Shown here: positions 25,084 to 34,465 of the stretch, one piece after another | Layout of the letters: every line of letters starts with the position of its first letter | How positions within the stretch are numbered: the stretch's first letter is position 1 | Notes under the pieces: generated by a model | Told to the model about the DNA's origin: nothing | Seen by the model: only the letters and a program-made list of their open reading frames with translations | The model's database searches: none | Assembly: GCA_944384465.1 (NCBI GenBank) | Contig: CALWTK010000001.1 | Location: 62,001-126,000, forward strand | Direction: 5' to 3' | Source of the DNA: an uncultured Clostridia bacterium | GTDB taxonomy: Bacteria; Bacillota; Clostridia; Christensenellales; UBA1242 | DNA: 64,000 nucleotides | Position numbers and translations under genes: made by a program

Positions 25084-27342
25084 TTATTCACCTTTTTTGT
25101 CATCTTTGTCTTTTTTTGTTTCTTTCATCTCTTTTTCTTGCTCGCTAGGTTCAGTTTCTACATTAGCGGTTGAAGGTGACCCTTCCTCGTTTTGTATAGG
25201 TTCAACTTTCCCTAATTGTTTGTTGAATTCAGCGAATTCTTTTTCTGCTTCTCTTTTGATGTTTTCCAAATCTTGCTTAGATATAACACCTGCTTTTGCC
25301 AAAGCTTCTGCAGTCTCAATACGAGATCTTATATCACGTGTCTTGTGTTCTTCTAGCGCTTCGCGCTTTGCCCTCTCTTGATATTCACGCTTTTCTTGCT
25401 CTTTTTTATCAATAGCGTTTTCCACTTCTTCTACACTTGCACCATTGAATAGCATCTCGAATTCTTCTTTGTATATTGTCTCTTTGTCTAGTAAGATTTG
25501 TTCAACTTTTAGTAAAACATCCTTTTTGCTCTCCAAAATCTGCTTTGCTCGCGCATGTGCTTCGTCAATGATTTTCTTGATCTCTTGGTCAATAGTGTAC
25601 GCTAACTCCTGACTATAGGCCAGTTGACGTTGATAATCCCTTCCAACGAAGATCTCTTCCCCTTCGCCGAAACTCAACAAGCCGACCTTATCAGACATAC
25701 CCCATTCAGCCACCATCTTTCTAGCGACTTTAGTCGCTCTCTCCAGGTCGTTAGATGCTCCCGTTGTGAAGTCATCCAACATCAATTCTTCTGCTGTCCT
25801 ACCGCCTAGCATCATGACGATTGTATCTAAAAGTTTTTGTCTAGATATATATGACCTATCTTTTTCATCAAAAGTTAGGGTATATCCGCCTGCATTTCCA
25901 CGCGGAACGACCGAAATCTCTTGCACGTCGTCGCAATTAGGCAGACTTTCTGCAATGATTGCATGCCCCGCTTCGTGAATAGCGGTGATCTTTTTGTCCT
26001 GTTCTGTGATGACTCTTGACACTTTTTTAGGTCCCATCATCACTTTATTCAACCCTTCCTGAATGTCCACCATGGTTATCTTGAATCTACCATCACGTGC
26101 AGCCAAAAGCGCCGCTTCGTTCAAGACATTTTCAATATCCGCGCCGGCAAGTCCACTTGTAAGCCTTGCTATACGTTTGATGTCCACATCATCGCTCAAA
26201 GGTTTGTTCCTAGCATGCACTTTGATGATCTCTTCTCTACCTTTTACGTCAGGCAAGTGCACATACACCATTCTATCAAAACGTCCCGGTCTAGTGAGTG
26301 CTGGGTCCAAGACATCTGCTCTGTTCGTCGCTGCCAAAACGATGATACCGCTGTTCGATTCAAATCCATCCATCTCAACCAAAAGTTGATTTAGAGTCTG
26401 TTCACGTTCATCATTTCCGCCACCCATGCCGGCACCACGCTGTCTACCCACAGCATCTATTTCATCAATGAAAACTATACAAGGAGCACTCGCTTTCGCG
26501 CTCTCGAACAAATCTCTCACACGACTGGCACCCACACCTACATACAATTCAACAAAATCACTACCAGAGATACTGAAGAACGGCACTTTGCTCTCGCCTG
26601 CTACAGCTTTGGCAAGCAGTGTCTTACCCGTTCCTGGCGGACCTACCAACAATACACCTTTTGGAATCCTTGCTCCCAGTTCGGTAAATCTACTAGGGTT
26701 TTTCAAGAATTCAACAATCTCTTGCAACTCTTGCTTTTCTTCTTCTGCACCAGCCACGTCAGAAAATTTCACACTAGATGAAACAACCAACCTCGCTTTG
26801 CTCTTGCCGAAGCCAAAGCCCTTGCTGTTGCCAGACATTGCTCTAAATAAGAATATACCGATAACCACGACCAAAATTATACTTACATAAGGTAGCAGAC
26901 TAGATAGCCAAGATTGTGATTCATAAGAATAGCTTGCTTCCAGCAAGACACCATCTTTTATAACATGATTGCCATACTCATCTAGGATATAATTCCCTTC
27001 GGCATCTGTAGCCCAGTTTGATTCAATCTCTTTTAATTGATTGTTGTATTCATCAATAAAGGCGGTCAATTCATTTACGCTCATGAATGTACAATATGCA
27101 TCCACATCATTAGGGAATCTATTTTCATCCACACCGTCCTTAGTCCTAATTCTAACCGTATATCCATACACATCGATTTCAGCTACCTGACCAGACTCTA
27201 CCATCTGCTGAAATTCAGTGTAACTGATTTCTTTGGCCCTATTGTTGTATGAAGCAATCCAGTAGACCAACAATGCTATGACAACTATAGCAATGATTGA
27301 GACTATCACGGATTTCCACATGCTATTTTTTTTCTTTTCCAT
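25084..27342 (-). CDS. ftsH: ATP-dependent zinc metalloprotease FtsH
   Basis: 752 residues, about 100 longer than typical. Membrane segments at about 10-29 and 148-168 frame an extracytoplasmic domain; then AAA+ Walker A GPPGTGKT near 234, Walker B FIDEIDA, the SRH, and the zinc site HEAGH near 455 with the downstream [15 protein letters not shown]. FtsH degrades membrane and short-lived soluble proteins. The C-terminal extension (about 620-752) is coiled-coil-like and highly charged (K/E), ending in [16 protein letters not shown] precedes ATG, and the promoter is TTGTTA-17-TATAAT. Confidence 0.97.
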   Translation of the reverse strand: MEKKKNSMWKSVIVSIIAIVVIALLVYWIASYNNRAKEISYTEFQQMVESGQVAEIDVYGYTVRIRTKDGVDENRFPNDVDAYCTFMSVNELTAFIDEYNNQLKEIESNWATDAEGNYILDEYGNHVIKDGVLLEASYSYESQSWLSSLLPYVSIILVVVIGIFLFRAMSGNSKGFGFGKSKARLVVSSSVKFSDVAGAEEEKQELQEIVEFLKNPSRFTELGARIPKGVLLVGPPGTGKTLLAKAVAGESKVPFFSISGSDFVELYVGVGASRVRDLFESAKASAPCIVFIDEIDAVGRQRGAGMGGGNDEREQTLNQLLVEMDGFESNSGIIVLAATNRADVLDPALTRPGRFDRMVYVHLPDVKGREEIIKVHARNKPLSDDVDIKRIARLTSGLAGADIENVLNEAALLAARDGRFKITMVDIQEGLNKVMMGPKKVSRVITEQDKKITAIHEAGHAIIAESLPNCDDVQEISVVPRGNAGGYTLTFDEKDRSYISRQKLLDTIVMMLGGRTAEELMLDDFTTGASNDLERATKVARKMVAEWGMSDKVGLLSFGEGEEIFVGRDYQRQLAYSQELAYTIDQEIKKIIDEAHARAKQILESKKDVLLKVEQILLDKETIYKEEFEMLFNGASVEEVENAIDKKEQEKREYQERAKREALEEHKTRDIRSRIETAEALAKAGVISKQDLENIKREAEKEFAEFNKQLGKVEPIQNEEGSPSTANVETEPSEQEKEMKETKKDKDDKKGE

Positions 27343-27647
27343 TTAACACCTCAGTAGTCTATATTATATCATAATATAAAAATATTAACAAATATTTTGA
27401 ATAATTTAAAGTTATAATTTCCTATATTGTAAAAAATACTTATCAAATTGAAATTAGTTCAAAATTCGTCAAATATTTGTCAATATTTATACCATTTTCA
27501 CGTTGAGTTGTCAACAAATTCACACGCTATAGACAAAAGTCATAAAAAATAGCGGACGCACTAAATTGTACAATTATGTCAATAATTATTAATTAAAAAG
27601 TTTACAAATCTTTAGCATTGTGCTAAAATTTCATAAGGAGATAGCGT
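27343..27647. promoter_or_regulatory. Divergent promoter region ftsH / cvpA-tyrS
   Basis: Leftward promoter for ftsH: TTGTTA (27391-27386), 17-nt spacer, TATAAT (27368-27363). Rightward promoter for the CvpA gene: TTTACA (27601-27606), 17-nt spacer, TAAAAT (27624-27629) with extended TGTGC, followed by AAGGAG. Between them is AT-rich DNA with several TTGTCA/GTCAA-type half-sites but no perfect palindrome. No T-box leader is seen ahead of tyrS. Confidence 0.75.
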
Positions 27648-28418
27648 ATGATGTCTACTATTGGGTTAATTATCGATATACTGATCGTAGCTGTTGTGGT
27701 GATTTTCGGTATCATTGGGTTCAACAAAGGATTTTTGAAATCCTTCTTATCTCTATTCTCTTGGCTGGTCTGTATATTGATAGCTATATTTACCGCAAAG
27801 TATGTCGCTGGCTGGATCAATGGAATCTATGACTTGTCTGGACTGATCGGTGGTAAAATCGAGTCCGCTCTAGTGAATTTAAACGAATTTTTCGCTCAAT
27901 CCATATCATCGTTTGGTAGCACAGAAGAGATCATTTCAAGTTTGCCTAGTGATATAAATGGTCTACTTGCTCAGTTGATTAAAGTCGTGTTCTCAAACAC
28001 ATCTGTAGATATGACTAGCGATGCAACGATTGCTAACGTAGTAGGCAGTTCTCTTGGTCATGTGTGTATGTTGATTATTGCGGGCATACTTGTATTCATT
28101 GTACTCAGAATTGTGCTCGCCCTTCTCACTAAACTATTTGACAACATCGCAAAGACAAAAATCTTAGGCGGATTAAACAAGATCTTAGGTCTATTGCTAG
28201 GAGTGATCAAAGCGGCATGTATAGTAATCATCTTGAACGGCATATTAGTTGCCCTGTCACTGATCCCAGCAGTCAATAACACTATCACTCCACTGATACA
28301 AGACAATACACATATTGAAAAATTTATATATAACAAGACTGACGAATTTGTCGGCGACTATATCATTGAAGGCGGTGCTCTACAAGATTGGATCACTGAC
28401 CTGTGGAATTCTAGATAA
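27648..28418 (+). CDS. CvpA-family membrane protein
   Basis: 256 residues with four hydrophobic segments (about 4-24, 29-51, 134-160, 178-206). The N-terminal stretch IVAVVVIFGIIGFNKGFLKS followed by LFSWLVCILIAIFTAKYVAG is the CvpA/colicin V production motif. Family members are envelope homeostasis proteins of uncertain mechanism. AAGGAG precedes the first of two adjacent ATG codons. It starts an operon with tyrS, 14 nt downstream. Confidence 0.85.
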   Translation: MMSTIGLIIDILIVAVVVIFGIIGFNKGFLKSFLSLFSWLVCILIAIFTAKYVAGWINGIYDLSGLIGGKIESALVNLNEFFAQSISSFGSTEEIISSLPSDINGLLAQLIKVVFSNTSVDMTSDATIANVVGSSLGHVCMLIIAGILVFIVLRIVLALLTKLFDNIAKTKILGGLNKILGLLLGVIKAACIVIILNGILVALSLIPAVNNTITPLIQDNTHIEKFIYNKTDEFVGDYIIEGGALQDWITDLWNSR

Positions 28419-28432
28419 AAAAGGAACATTTT

Positions 28433-29662
28433 ATGGGATTATATGAGACATTAAAAGATAGAAATTTATTATACCAAACAACTAATGAAGAGTTGTTGAA
28501 AAAACTATTGAACGAAGAGAAAATCACAGTATATTGCGGTACAGATCCATCTATGGACAGTTTGCACATCGGGCATTGTATTCCATGTACTATTTTGCGC
28601 CGTTTTCAACAGGCAGGACACAGAGTCATCATTCTTCTTGGTGGGGCTACTGCAGCTATAGGCGACCCTACAGGCAAGTCGGATATGCGACCAATGCTAT
28701 CAAAAGAACAATTGGCTCACAATGTAGAAGGGATCAAAAAGGCATACAGCACGTTCCTAAATTTTGAAGGGGACAACCCAGCGATAATTGTCAACAACGC
28801 CGATTGGTTCAAAGGCTATGATTATGTCGATTTCATGCGTGATATTGGCGTGCACTTCCCTGTAAACAAGATGATCACGAACGAAATATACGCCAAAAGA
28901 ATAGAAGAAGGCGGACTGACCTTTTTTGAAATGGGTTATATGCTAATGCAGGCGTATGACTTTTTGTATCTAAACAAGACCTATGATTGCAAACTACAAT
29001 GGGGTGGCGCTGATCAATGGGGAAACATTGTGGCAGGTTGCGAATTGGGTAGGAAGATGAATTTCTTAGACAACAAAAATCGTATTATGGTAGGTGCTAC
29101 TAACCCATTACTCCTGACCCCTGAGGGCAAGAAAATGGGCAAGACAGAAAAGGGTGCCATCTGGATGGACAAATCAAAGATCAGTGCATATGATTTTTAT
29201 CAAGGTATATATCAAACACCTGACGCATGCGTAGAGATGATGTTCGCCCTATTCACAGATATTCCTATGAATGAAATTCGTGATATGATAAAGACAGACA
29301 TTGTAAACAGCAAAAAGCGACTTGCGTATGAGATCACCAAATTTGTGCGTGGTGAAAGCGATGCAATGGAAGCTAGTAAGATGAGTGAAAACCTCTTCTC
29401 TCAATCAAGTGTCAACAAAGACAATGCCCCAACTGTAGAGCTCAACATCAATACAAATTCAATCGGGCTATTGGATCTTTTACTCGAAGCAAAATTCGTA
29501 TCTTCAAAGGGCGAAGCTCGAAGACTAATAGAACAAAATGGCTTGTCCATGGACGGTGAGATTATAAAAGACGCCCAAATACAAATAGAAAAAGAAAAAT
29601 TAAAAACTGGAATACTATTCAAAAAAGGCAAAAAGAATTTCTTGCTAATAAAGACAAAATAA
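28433..29662 (+). CDS. tyrS: Tyrosyl-tRNA synthetase
   Basis: 409 residues. Class I HIGH is at 45-48 (SLHIGHCIPC); the second signature is KMGKTEKGA near 233 (TyrS usually KFGKS/T); the YDFLYL, QWGGADQWGN elements of the tyrosine pocket are present, and residues 345-409 form an S4 RNA-binding domain. AAGGA precedes ATG. Cotranscribed with the CvpA gene; followed by a terminator. No T-box seen. Confidence 0.97.
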   Translation: MGLYETLKDRNLLYQTTNEELLKKLLNEEKITVYCGTDPSMDSLHIGHCIPCTILRRFQQAGHRVIILLGGATAAIGDPTGKSDMRPMLSKEQLAHNVEGIKKAYSTFLNFEGDNPAIIVNNADWFKGYDYVDFMRDIGVHFPVNKMITNEIYAKRIEEGGLTFFEMGYMLMQAYDFLYLNKTYDCKLQWGGADQWGNIVAGCELGRKMNFLDNKNRIMVGATNPLLLTPEGKKMGKTEKGAIWMDKSKISAYDFYQGIYQTPDACVEMMFALFTDIPMNEIRDMIKTDIVNSKKRLAYEITKFVRGESDAMEASKMSENLFSQSSVNKDNAPTVELNINTNSIGLLDLLLEAKFVSSKGEARRLIEQNGLSMDGEIIKDAQIQIEKEKLKTGILFKKGKKNFLLIKTK

Positions 29663-29691
29663 ATTTCAAATCAACATCTACTATTAGAATA

Positions 29692-29726
29692 AAAAAGATC
29701 CTATCATTTAATAGGTTCTTTTTTTG
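29692..29726. terminator. Bidirectional terminator after tyrS
   Basis: Stem AAGATCCTAT/ATAGGTTCTT (with G-T pairs) and T run on the + strand, A run on the other side. Confidence 0.85.
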
Positions 29727-29748
29727 ATTTTTTTAATTGATCGCTTTT

Positions 29749-30294
29749 TTATTTTGAAATTTTAATTAATTTTGTCTCGTTAGGTTGCACATCATTCGCT
29801 GTCTTTATATCAAATTTTGTCTTTTCAATTAACGCCTTTATCTGCTCGCATAGTTCTTCGCCGTTTTCATTGATGTAATATAGATAATATTTTTTGTTTA
29901 TGTAAGAGTTTGTCTTAAGCACAATCGTACAACTTCCGCGCTTGAACAGCTTATCTATGACTGTCTTTTTTGCTGAAACGCTGACAATATCTGCTAGATT
30001 GATAATCTCTTTTCTAAAGATTGTAAATATGACAATGGAATTTTCATGAAGAGAATATTTGAAGTCCGCTTTTTTGTGGGTCAAGATACTGTATATTGTA
30101 ATAAATACGAACAGAACCCCACCTATCAAATAGATATACCAATACTGCAATTTGACACACATATAAATCAGAGCAAACGTCAAGAAAATATTGAAAGCTA
30201 CCAGCATAGTATTCAGCACAAAAAAATGTTGATATAAATCTACATCAATATCTCTTATCTTTTTACTCACTCTGATCTCATCTTTTTCTTTCAT
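29749..30294 (-). CDS. Membrane protein with bacterial PH-like domain
   Basis: 181 residues. Two adjacent membrane helices (about 25-47 and 51-69) near the N-terminus followed by a beta-rich domain, KADFKYSLHENSIVIFTIF then RKEIINLADIVSV ... SCTIVLKT, the layout of bPH2/YdbT-type membrane proteins. Function unknown. ATG follows the stop of ychF by 2 nt (TAG-AT-ATG) without a clear ribosome-binding site, so it should be translationally coupled to ychF. Confidence 0.6.
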   Translation of the reverse strand: MKEKDEIRVSKKIRDIDVDLYQHFFVLNTMLVAFNIFLTFALIYMCVKLQYWYIYLIGGVLFVFITIYSILTHKKADFKYSLHENSIVIFTIFRKEIINLADIVSVSAKKTVIDKLFKRGSCTIVLKTNSYINKKYYLYYINENGEELCEQIKALIEKTKFDIKTANDVQPNETKLIKISK

Positions 30295-30296
30295 AT

Positions 30297-31391
30297 CTAC
30301 ACATTAAATTTAAATAGCATTATGTCGCCATCTTGTACGACGTAGTCTTTACCGACACTCATGACCTTGCCCTTTTCGCGGCATAGATTATAATCCCCTA
30401 GACTGATTAGATCTTCATATTTTACGACATCAGCTCTAATAAATCCCCGCTCGAAATCTGTATGTATCTTTCCTGCCGCTTGAGGCGCGAGTGTACCTTT
30501 TTTGATAGTCCATGCTCGCACTTCTTTCTCCCCCGCAGTGATAAAACTAATTAGCCCCAACAGATGATAACTCGCCCTTATTAGTTTATCCAATCCAGAA
30601 ATATCAATTCCTAATTCTTGCTTGAACATCTCTCTATCTTCTGGTGCCATGTTTACCAATTCTTCTTCCGTCTTGGCACATAGCGAGATCAACTCCGCAT
30701 TTTCTTTTTTTGCCAACTCTTCTATCTTCTCAATATTCTGGATTTGAAAATCATCCAGGGTGTCTGACGTGTTCGCAACATATATGATAGGTTTGCTAGT
30801 GATCAAAAAGAAACTATCCACTATTTTTTTCTCTTCTTGCGTCAAACTCAACATTCTAGCAGGTTTGCTGTCCTTCAAAAGGTCCATTATCTTATTTAGT
30901 AGTTCGTATTCTTTCTGCGTCTGCAGATCTGCCGATCCGCCATGAACGACTTTTTTGATTTTATCCAGTCTTTTTGTTACCGTGTCCATGTCTGCCAAAA
31001 TCAATTCAAGATTGATTGTATCTATATCTCGCAGTGGGTCGACACTCCCCTCTACGTGAATAATTTTATCATTTTTGAAACATCTAACTACATGCACAAT
31101 GGCATCGACTTCTTTTATGTGACTCAAAAATTTATTTCCTAGGCCCGCACCCTCGCTCGCGCCTTTCACAAGTCCAGCAATATCCACAAATTCTATTTGA
31201 GCGGGTATAATTTTGTTCGTGTGATACAATTTCGCCAGTTCAACTAACCTTTCATCATATACATCCACCACGCCCACATTCGGTTCTATCGTACAGAAAG
31301 GGTAATTCGCTGATTCTGCACCTGCTTTCGTGATTGCATTAAATAATGTACTTTTCCCCACATTGGGCAACCCTACGACTCCTAATTTCAT
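30297..31391 (-). CDS. ychF: Obg-like ATPase YchF
   Basis: 364 residues. G1 GLPNVGKS near 7-14, the switch sequence VDIAGLVKGASEGAGLGNKF, the degenerate G4 that favours ATP over GTP, a coiled-coil and a C-terminal TGS domain ending YVVQDGDIMLFKFNV. YchF binds ribosomes and affects stress responses. AAGGA precedes ATG. First gene of a two-gene operon with the PH-like membrane protein; divergent from uppP. Confidence 0.97.
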   Translation of the reverse strand: MKLGVVGLPNVGKSTLFNAITKAGAESANYPFCTIEPNVGVVDVYDERLVELAKLYHTNKIIPAQIEFVDIAGLVKGASEGAGLGNKFLSHIKEVDAIVHVVRCFKNDKIIHVEGSVDPLRDIDTINLELILADMDTVTKRLDKIKKVVHGGSADLQTQKEYELLNKIMDLLKDSKPARMLSLTQEEKKIVDSFFLITSKPIIYVANTSDTLDDFQIQNIEKIEELAKKENAELISLCAKTEEELVNMAPEDREMFKQELGIDISGLDKLIRASYHLLGLISFITAGEKEVRAWTIKKGTLAPQAAGKIHTDFERGFIRADVVKYEDLISLGDYNLCREKGKVMSVGKDYVVQDGDIMLFKFNV

Positions 31392-31461
31392 ACATATCCT
31401 TTTTTGTTTAAAAGTTATATTTTATAAATACAATAATATAATAAATTGAAGAAAATTTCAA

Positions 31462-32211
31462 GTGATTGAATTAATTAAGTATGTTTTAGTAGGATTTATT
31501 CAAGGTTTGACCGAATTTTTACCAATTTCCAGTAGCGGTCATGTCGTTTTATTTGGCTCGCTGTTTGAATTGGACAATCTACTTTTGCTTAGTGTTGTGG
31601 CACATGTTGGCACATTATTTGCCGTAATATTTTGCTATAGAAAACGCCTAGTCGAGTTGGTCAAAAAACCTTTCAACAAAACTAACATAAATTTACTCAT
31701 TGCCACGATCCCGACTGTGATAATTGTGTTGTTGTTTAATCATTTTATAGAAGACAATTTTTCAACTAAGACTTTGATATGGGGATTTTTATTGTCCGCC
31801 GTTTTACTCATCATCGCTGATTTCAAAAAAGATTCATATCGCCCAGTAAACAAGCGTTCTGCTCTATATATGGGGCTTGCTCAAGGATTGGCGCTGCTCC
31901 CCGGGATTTCACGAAGCGGCTCCACATTAGTATGTGGATTATTGGTCGGTGTGGAAAAAAATGAAGCATTAGATTTTTCCTTTTTGATGAGTATACCTAT
32001 CATCATTGCCAGTGCAGTGTACGAAAGTATAAAATTGTTCACAATGCAACTTACTGTAAACTGGCTAGGCATATTTGTCGTGATGATCACTTCATTTATC
32101 TTTGGAATACTGTCAATCAAATTGATGTTAAAAATTGTGAAGAAAAATAAACTATATTTTTTCAGTATCTATCTCATAGTCCTAAGCCTTGTCATTCTAT
32201 TTTTCTTCTAA
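31462..32211 (+). CDS. uppP: Undecaprenyl-diphosphatase UppP (BacA)
   Basis: 249 residues, about eight membrane helices. The catalytic motifs are GFIQGLTEFLPISSSGH (11-27) and ALLPGISRSGST (about 146-157). The enzyme recycles the lipid carrier of peptidoglycan synthesis and gives bacitracin resistance. The start is GTG 31462 with a weak GAAG site; a TATAAT at 31437-31442 implies a leader of about 13 nt. Single gene, divergent from ychF. Confidence 0.95.
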   Translation: MIELIKYVLVGFIQGLTEFLPISSSGHVVLFGSLFELDNLLLLSVVAHVGTLFAVIFCYRKRLVELVKKPFNKTNINLLIATIPTVIIVLLFNHFIEDNFSTKTLIWGFLLSAVLLIIADFKKDSYRPVNKRSALYMGLAQGLALLPGISRSGSTLVCGLLVGVEKNEALDFSFLMSIPIIIASAVYESIKLFTMQLTVNWLGIFVVMITSFIFGILSIKLMLKIVKKNKLYFFSIYLIVLSLVILFFF

Positions 32212-32253
32212 AAAAATTTCCAAAATTTACCAAACGAAATTTTTACGTATTAA

Positions 32254-32282
32254 TTCGTAAACGCTTTTTTATGACGTAAAAT
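32254..32282 (+). promoter_or_regulatory. Promoter giving a leaderless XRE transcript
   Basis: TTCGTA (32254-32259), 17-nt spacer, TAAAAT (32277-32282), then 6 nt to ATG 32289. Confidence 0.6.
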
Positions 32283-32288
32283 AGAAAT

Positions 32289-32492
32289 ATGAACGTAGGT
32301 AAAATTATCAGAGATTTAAGACATGATAGAGGGCTAACTCAGACACAGTTGGCGCATGAAATTTCCACCACACAGGATACTATATCGTTGTGGGAATTAG
32401 GGAAGAGTTATCCAGATATTATCAATTTGATTAAATTGGCAAAATTTTTTGGTGTAAGCACAGATTATATGCTAGGGCTAAAAGATTTTTAA
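32289..32492 (+). CDS. Small XRE-family transcriptional regulator
   Basis: 67 residues, little more than one helix-turn-helix: IRDLRHDRGLTQTQLAHEI ... TTQDTISLWELGKSYPD, then LIKLAKFFGVSTDYMLGL, the standard ending of short Cro/C1-type repressors. It binds DNA as a dimer; targets unknown. No ribosome-binding site; the -10 box is 6 nt from ATG, typical of leaderless phage-type repressors. Followed by a terminator. Confidence 0.93.
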   Translation: MNVGKIIRDLRHDRGLTQTQLAHEISTTQDTISLWELGKSYPDIINLIKLAKFFGVSTDYMLGLKDF

Positions 32493-32523
32493 TATATTCA
32501 AAAATTTTAATTTAAAATAAAAA

Positions 32524-32558
32524 TAAAAAGACTTTATCAATTACATAAAGTCTTTTTT
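32524..32558. terminator. Bidirectional terminator after the XRE gene
   Basis: Stem AAAGACTTTAT/ATAAAGTCTTT with flanking A and T runs; shared with the convergent gene at 32581-33756. Confidence 0.88.
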
Positions 32559-32580
32559 ACCATATAAATAATGAATTGAA

Positions 32581-33756
32581 TCAGACGACACCATACTCTG
32601 GCCAAGTCCTTCCACTAGAAGAAAACCACTCACTTTCCTTTAGAATAGTATTGTTATTCGAGCAGTTCACACCCACCTCTTCGCCAGACATAATGACAAT
32701 ATTGCCATTAAACGAAGTGAATTGGTTGTTTTTATAATCTAGACATAATGTCGTCACATATATGTATTTAGTATACCTCGCTACATTGTCTATAAATTGT
32801 TGAGTAGGGAACTGATTTTCAGGAGTACTTCTATATTCACTGCTACCCGCACAGCAACATACACAAACGATTTCTGGCTGTATGACCGACAACAGAGCAT
32901 CTGTAGAAGAAGTCTTGCTACCATGGTGTCCCGCTTTGTATACAGTAATCTTAGGCAAATCATTGTATTGCACCAGATATTCTTCACCCCTTTCTTCTAG
33001 ATCTCCCGTGAATAGGAAATGTCTGTCTCCATGATTTAGCATACAACAAACTGAATAATCATTTTCACTGCTTGCATTGTTCTCATAATAATAGTTGTAC
33101 AAAATTTCTAAACTAATATCGTTTTCGCTATCCAAAACATATTCTCGTTGCGCCCCAGCTTCTTCATTCCAACACTGAAGCGCGGTATAGTGCTGAGCTC
33201 CATTGTCTATTTCGTCATTCAATTCCCTTAAATAATTGTTGTATGTGGTGGCAGTTGATTTTTGATTGGTCCTAGCAAAATCGATAATCATTTCGCACTC
33301 GTACAAATCAAAGATGCTGTCCACTTTCGTGCTGGTAGCAAAGCCAGCATAATGGTCTTGATGCGCATGCGTGATGATGACGTATTCTAGCGTGTTGTCG
33401 GTCACATATTGATTCAAATATTCGCTGACAGTAGAAACGCTGTTACTTTTCGACCCGCAGTCAATCAATATGTCAATATCTTCCCCGACTTTTATGTACG
33501 TACAATCTCCTGTGTATTTGTTCCCCAGTTCTAAAAAATGCACCGACACAGTCCCATCCGCCGTGCTGATAGGTGTGTATGAAATTTCTTTATCGTCATT
33601 GTAAGAGTAATATACTGCTTCTGTTACAATCAGTTGTTCAGTCTCTGGTAGTCCCAAATAAGTGTAGCCCACAAACCCAGCAATACAGCCTAACACTAGA
33701 CACACAAGTCCAATCAAAGCAACTTTAAAATTTGATTTTTTCTTTGACCTTGCCAT
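32581..33756 (-). CDS. Membrane-anchored ComEC-like metallo-beta-lactamase-fold hydrolase
   Basis: About 391 residues. One N-terminal membrane helix (about 13-32), then a metallo-hydrolase domain: VHFLELGNKYTGDCTYI, ILIDCGSK, VIITHAHQDHYAGF (HxHxDH), LFTGDLEERGEEY and YKAGHHGSKTSS. This is the ComEC/Rec2 C-terminal type, without the channel domain, so it acts outside the membrane, perhaps as a nuclease or phosphodiesterase. Start: two ATG in tandem; the second (33756) is better placed after AGGGGGAG. It overlaps the stop of the upstream gene by 1 nt, so the pair is coupled. Confidence 0.85.
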   Translation of the reverse strand: MARSKKKSNFKVALIGLVCLVLGCIAGFVGYTYLGLPETEQLIVTEAVYYSYNDDKEISYTPISTADGTVSVHFLELGNKYTGDCTYIKVGEDIDILIDCGSKSNSVSTVSEYLNQYVTDNTLEYVIITHAHQDHYAGFATSTKVDSIFDLYECEMIIDFARTNQKSTATTYNNYLRELNDEIDNGAQHYTALQCWNEEAGAQREYVLDSENDISLEILYNYYYENNASSENDYSVCCMLNHGDRHFLFTGDLEERGEEYLVQYNDLPKITVYKAGHHGSKTSSTDALLSVIQPEIVCVCCCAGSSEYRSTPENQFPTQQFIDNVARYTKYIYVTTLCLDYKNNQFTSFNGNIVIMSGEEVGVNCSNNNTILKESEWFSSSGRTWPEYGVV

Positions 33757-34238
33757 CATTCTCCCCCTTCACTAGTCTCGACAAAAGTGATCAATCTTAT
33801 TTTTTGCACACTGAATATTCCACTGTATTTGAAATCGTCCACTGTATATATCATATAATATGTACCCACTTCGTCAGCAGAATATGTCCCATCTTCGTTC
33901 ACTGTCAAATTTGTCTCGACATGTACCTTATCGCTCACATCTCGGTTAAATGAAACTACACGAACTCCTTCATCAATATACACTTCATCTAGAGTGAGAG
34001 TAAGCTCATCCTGACCGATAATTTCAAAGCAATCATTTCTAGTCATATAATGCCCAGCAAATATTCCCCCTGCAATTCCTGCAATTAGCAACACGACTAT
34101 CAAAATAATGCCTCCTGCGCTCATCTTTTTTATTTCTTTCTTGGCAGATTTGATCGTCTTATTTGTGGAATTTTCATCTAAATCAAAATTTATTTTTGCC
34201 TTGGATGAAACTTTTCTTGCATTTTTTCTTGTCGCCAT
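33756..34238 (-). CDS. Membrane-anchored protein with Ig-like extracellular domain
   Basis: 160 residues. A basic cytoplasmic N-terminus of about 40 residues, one membrane helix (about 42-65) and an outside domain reading YIDEGVRVVSFNRDVSDKV ... DGTYSADEVGTYYMIYTV, the pattern of DUF5011-type bacterial Ig-like domains (pairs of beta strands ending GTYxxxYTV). AGGAG precedes ATG. Directly coupled to the downstream ComEC-like hydrolase; the two probably work together at the cell surface. Confidence 0.7.
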   Translation of the reverse strand: MATRKNARKVSSKAKINFDLDENSTNKTIKSAKKEIKKMSAGGIILIVVLLIAGIAGGIFAGHYMTRNDCFEIIGQDELTLTLDEVYIDEGVRVVSFNRDVSDKVHVETNLTVNEDGTYSADEVGTYYMIYTVDDFKYSGIFSVQKIRLITFVETSEGGE

Positions 34239-34406
34239 AAACGCTCCTATTTTTTTATTTTATAATTAAATAATACCATAATTTAATAAATATTTTAAAT
34301 AAATTTTAATTAATTTTAAAAATAAATATTTTTTTAAATATAAAAATTTTACTAAAAAAGAAAACAATTTTCTTACGAAAATATGTTTTGATGTTAACAC
34401 AATCAA

Positions 34407-34436
34407 AAAAAATCACTATAAATTAGTGATTTTTTA
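34407..34436. terminator. Terminator of the dehydrogenase operon
   Basis: Stem AAATCACTA/TAGTGATTT with A and T runs on both sides, 30 nt past the stop of the aldehyde dehydrogenase gene. Confidence 0.85.
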
Positions 34437-34465
34437 TATATATTCATAATTTTTTAATTAATTTA

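Noticed and set aside
27500..28432. T-box riboswitch before tyrS (also considered before gltX and argS)
   Set aside because: tyrS follows another gene by 14 nt, argS looks leaderless and gltX starts inside the end of the upstream gene. No T-box antiterminator or specifier loop was seen.
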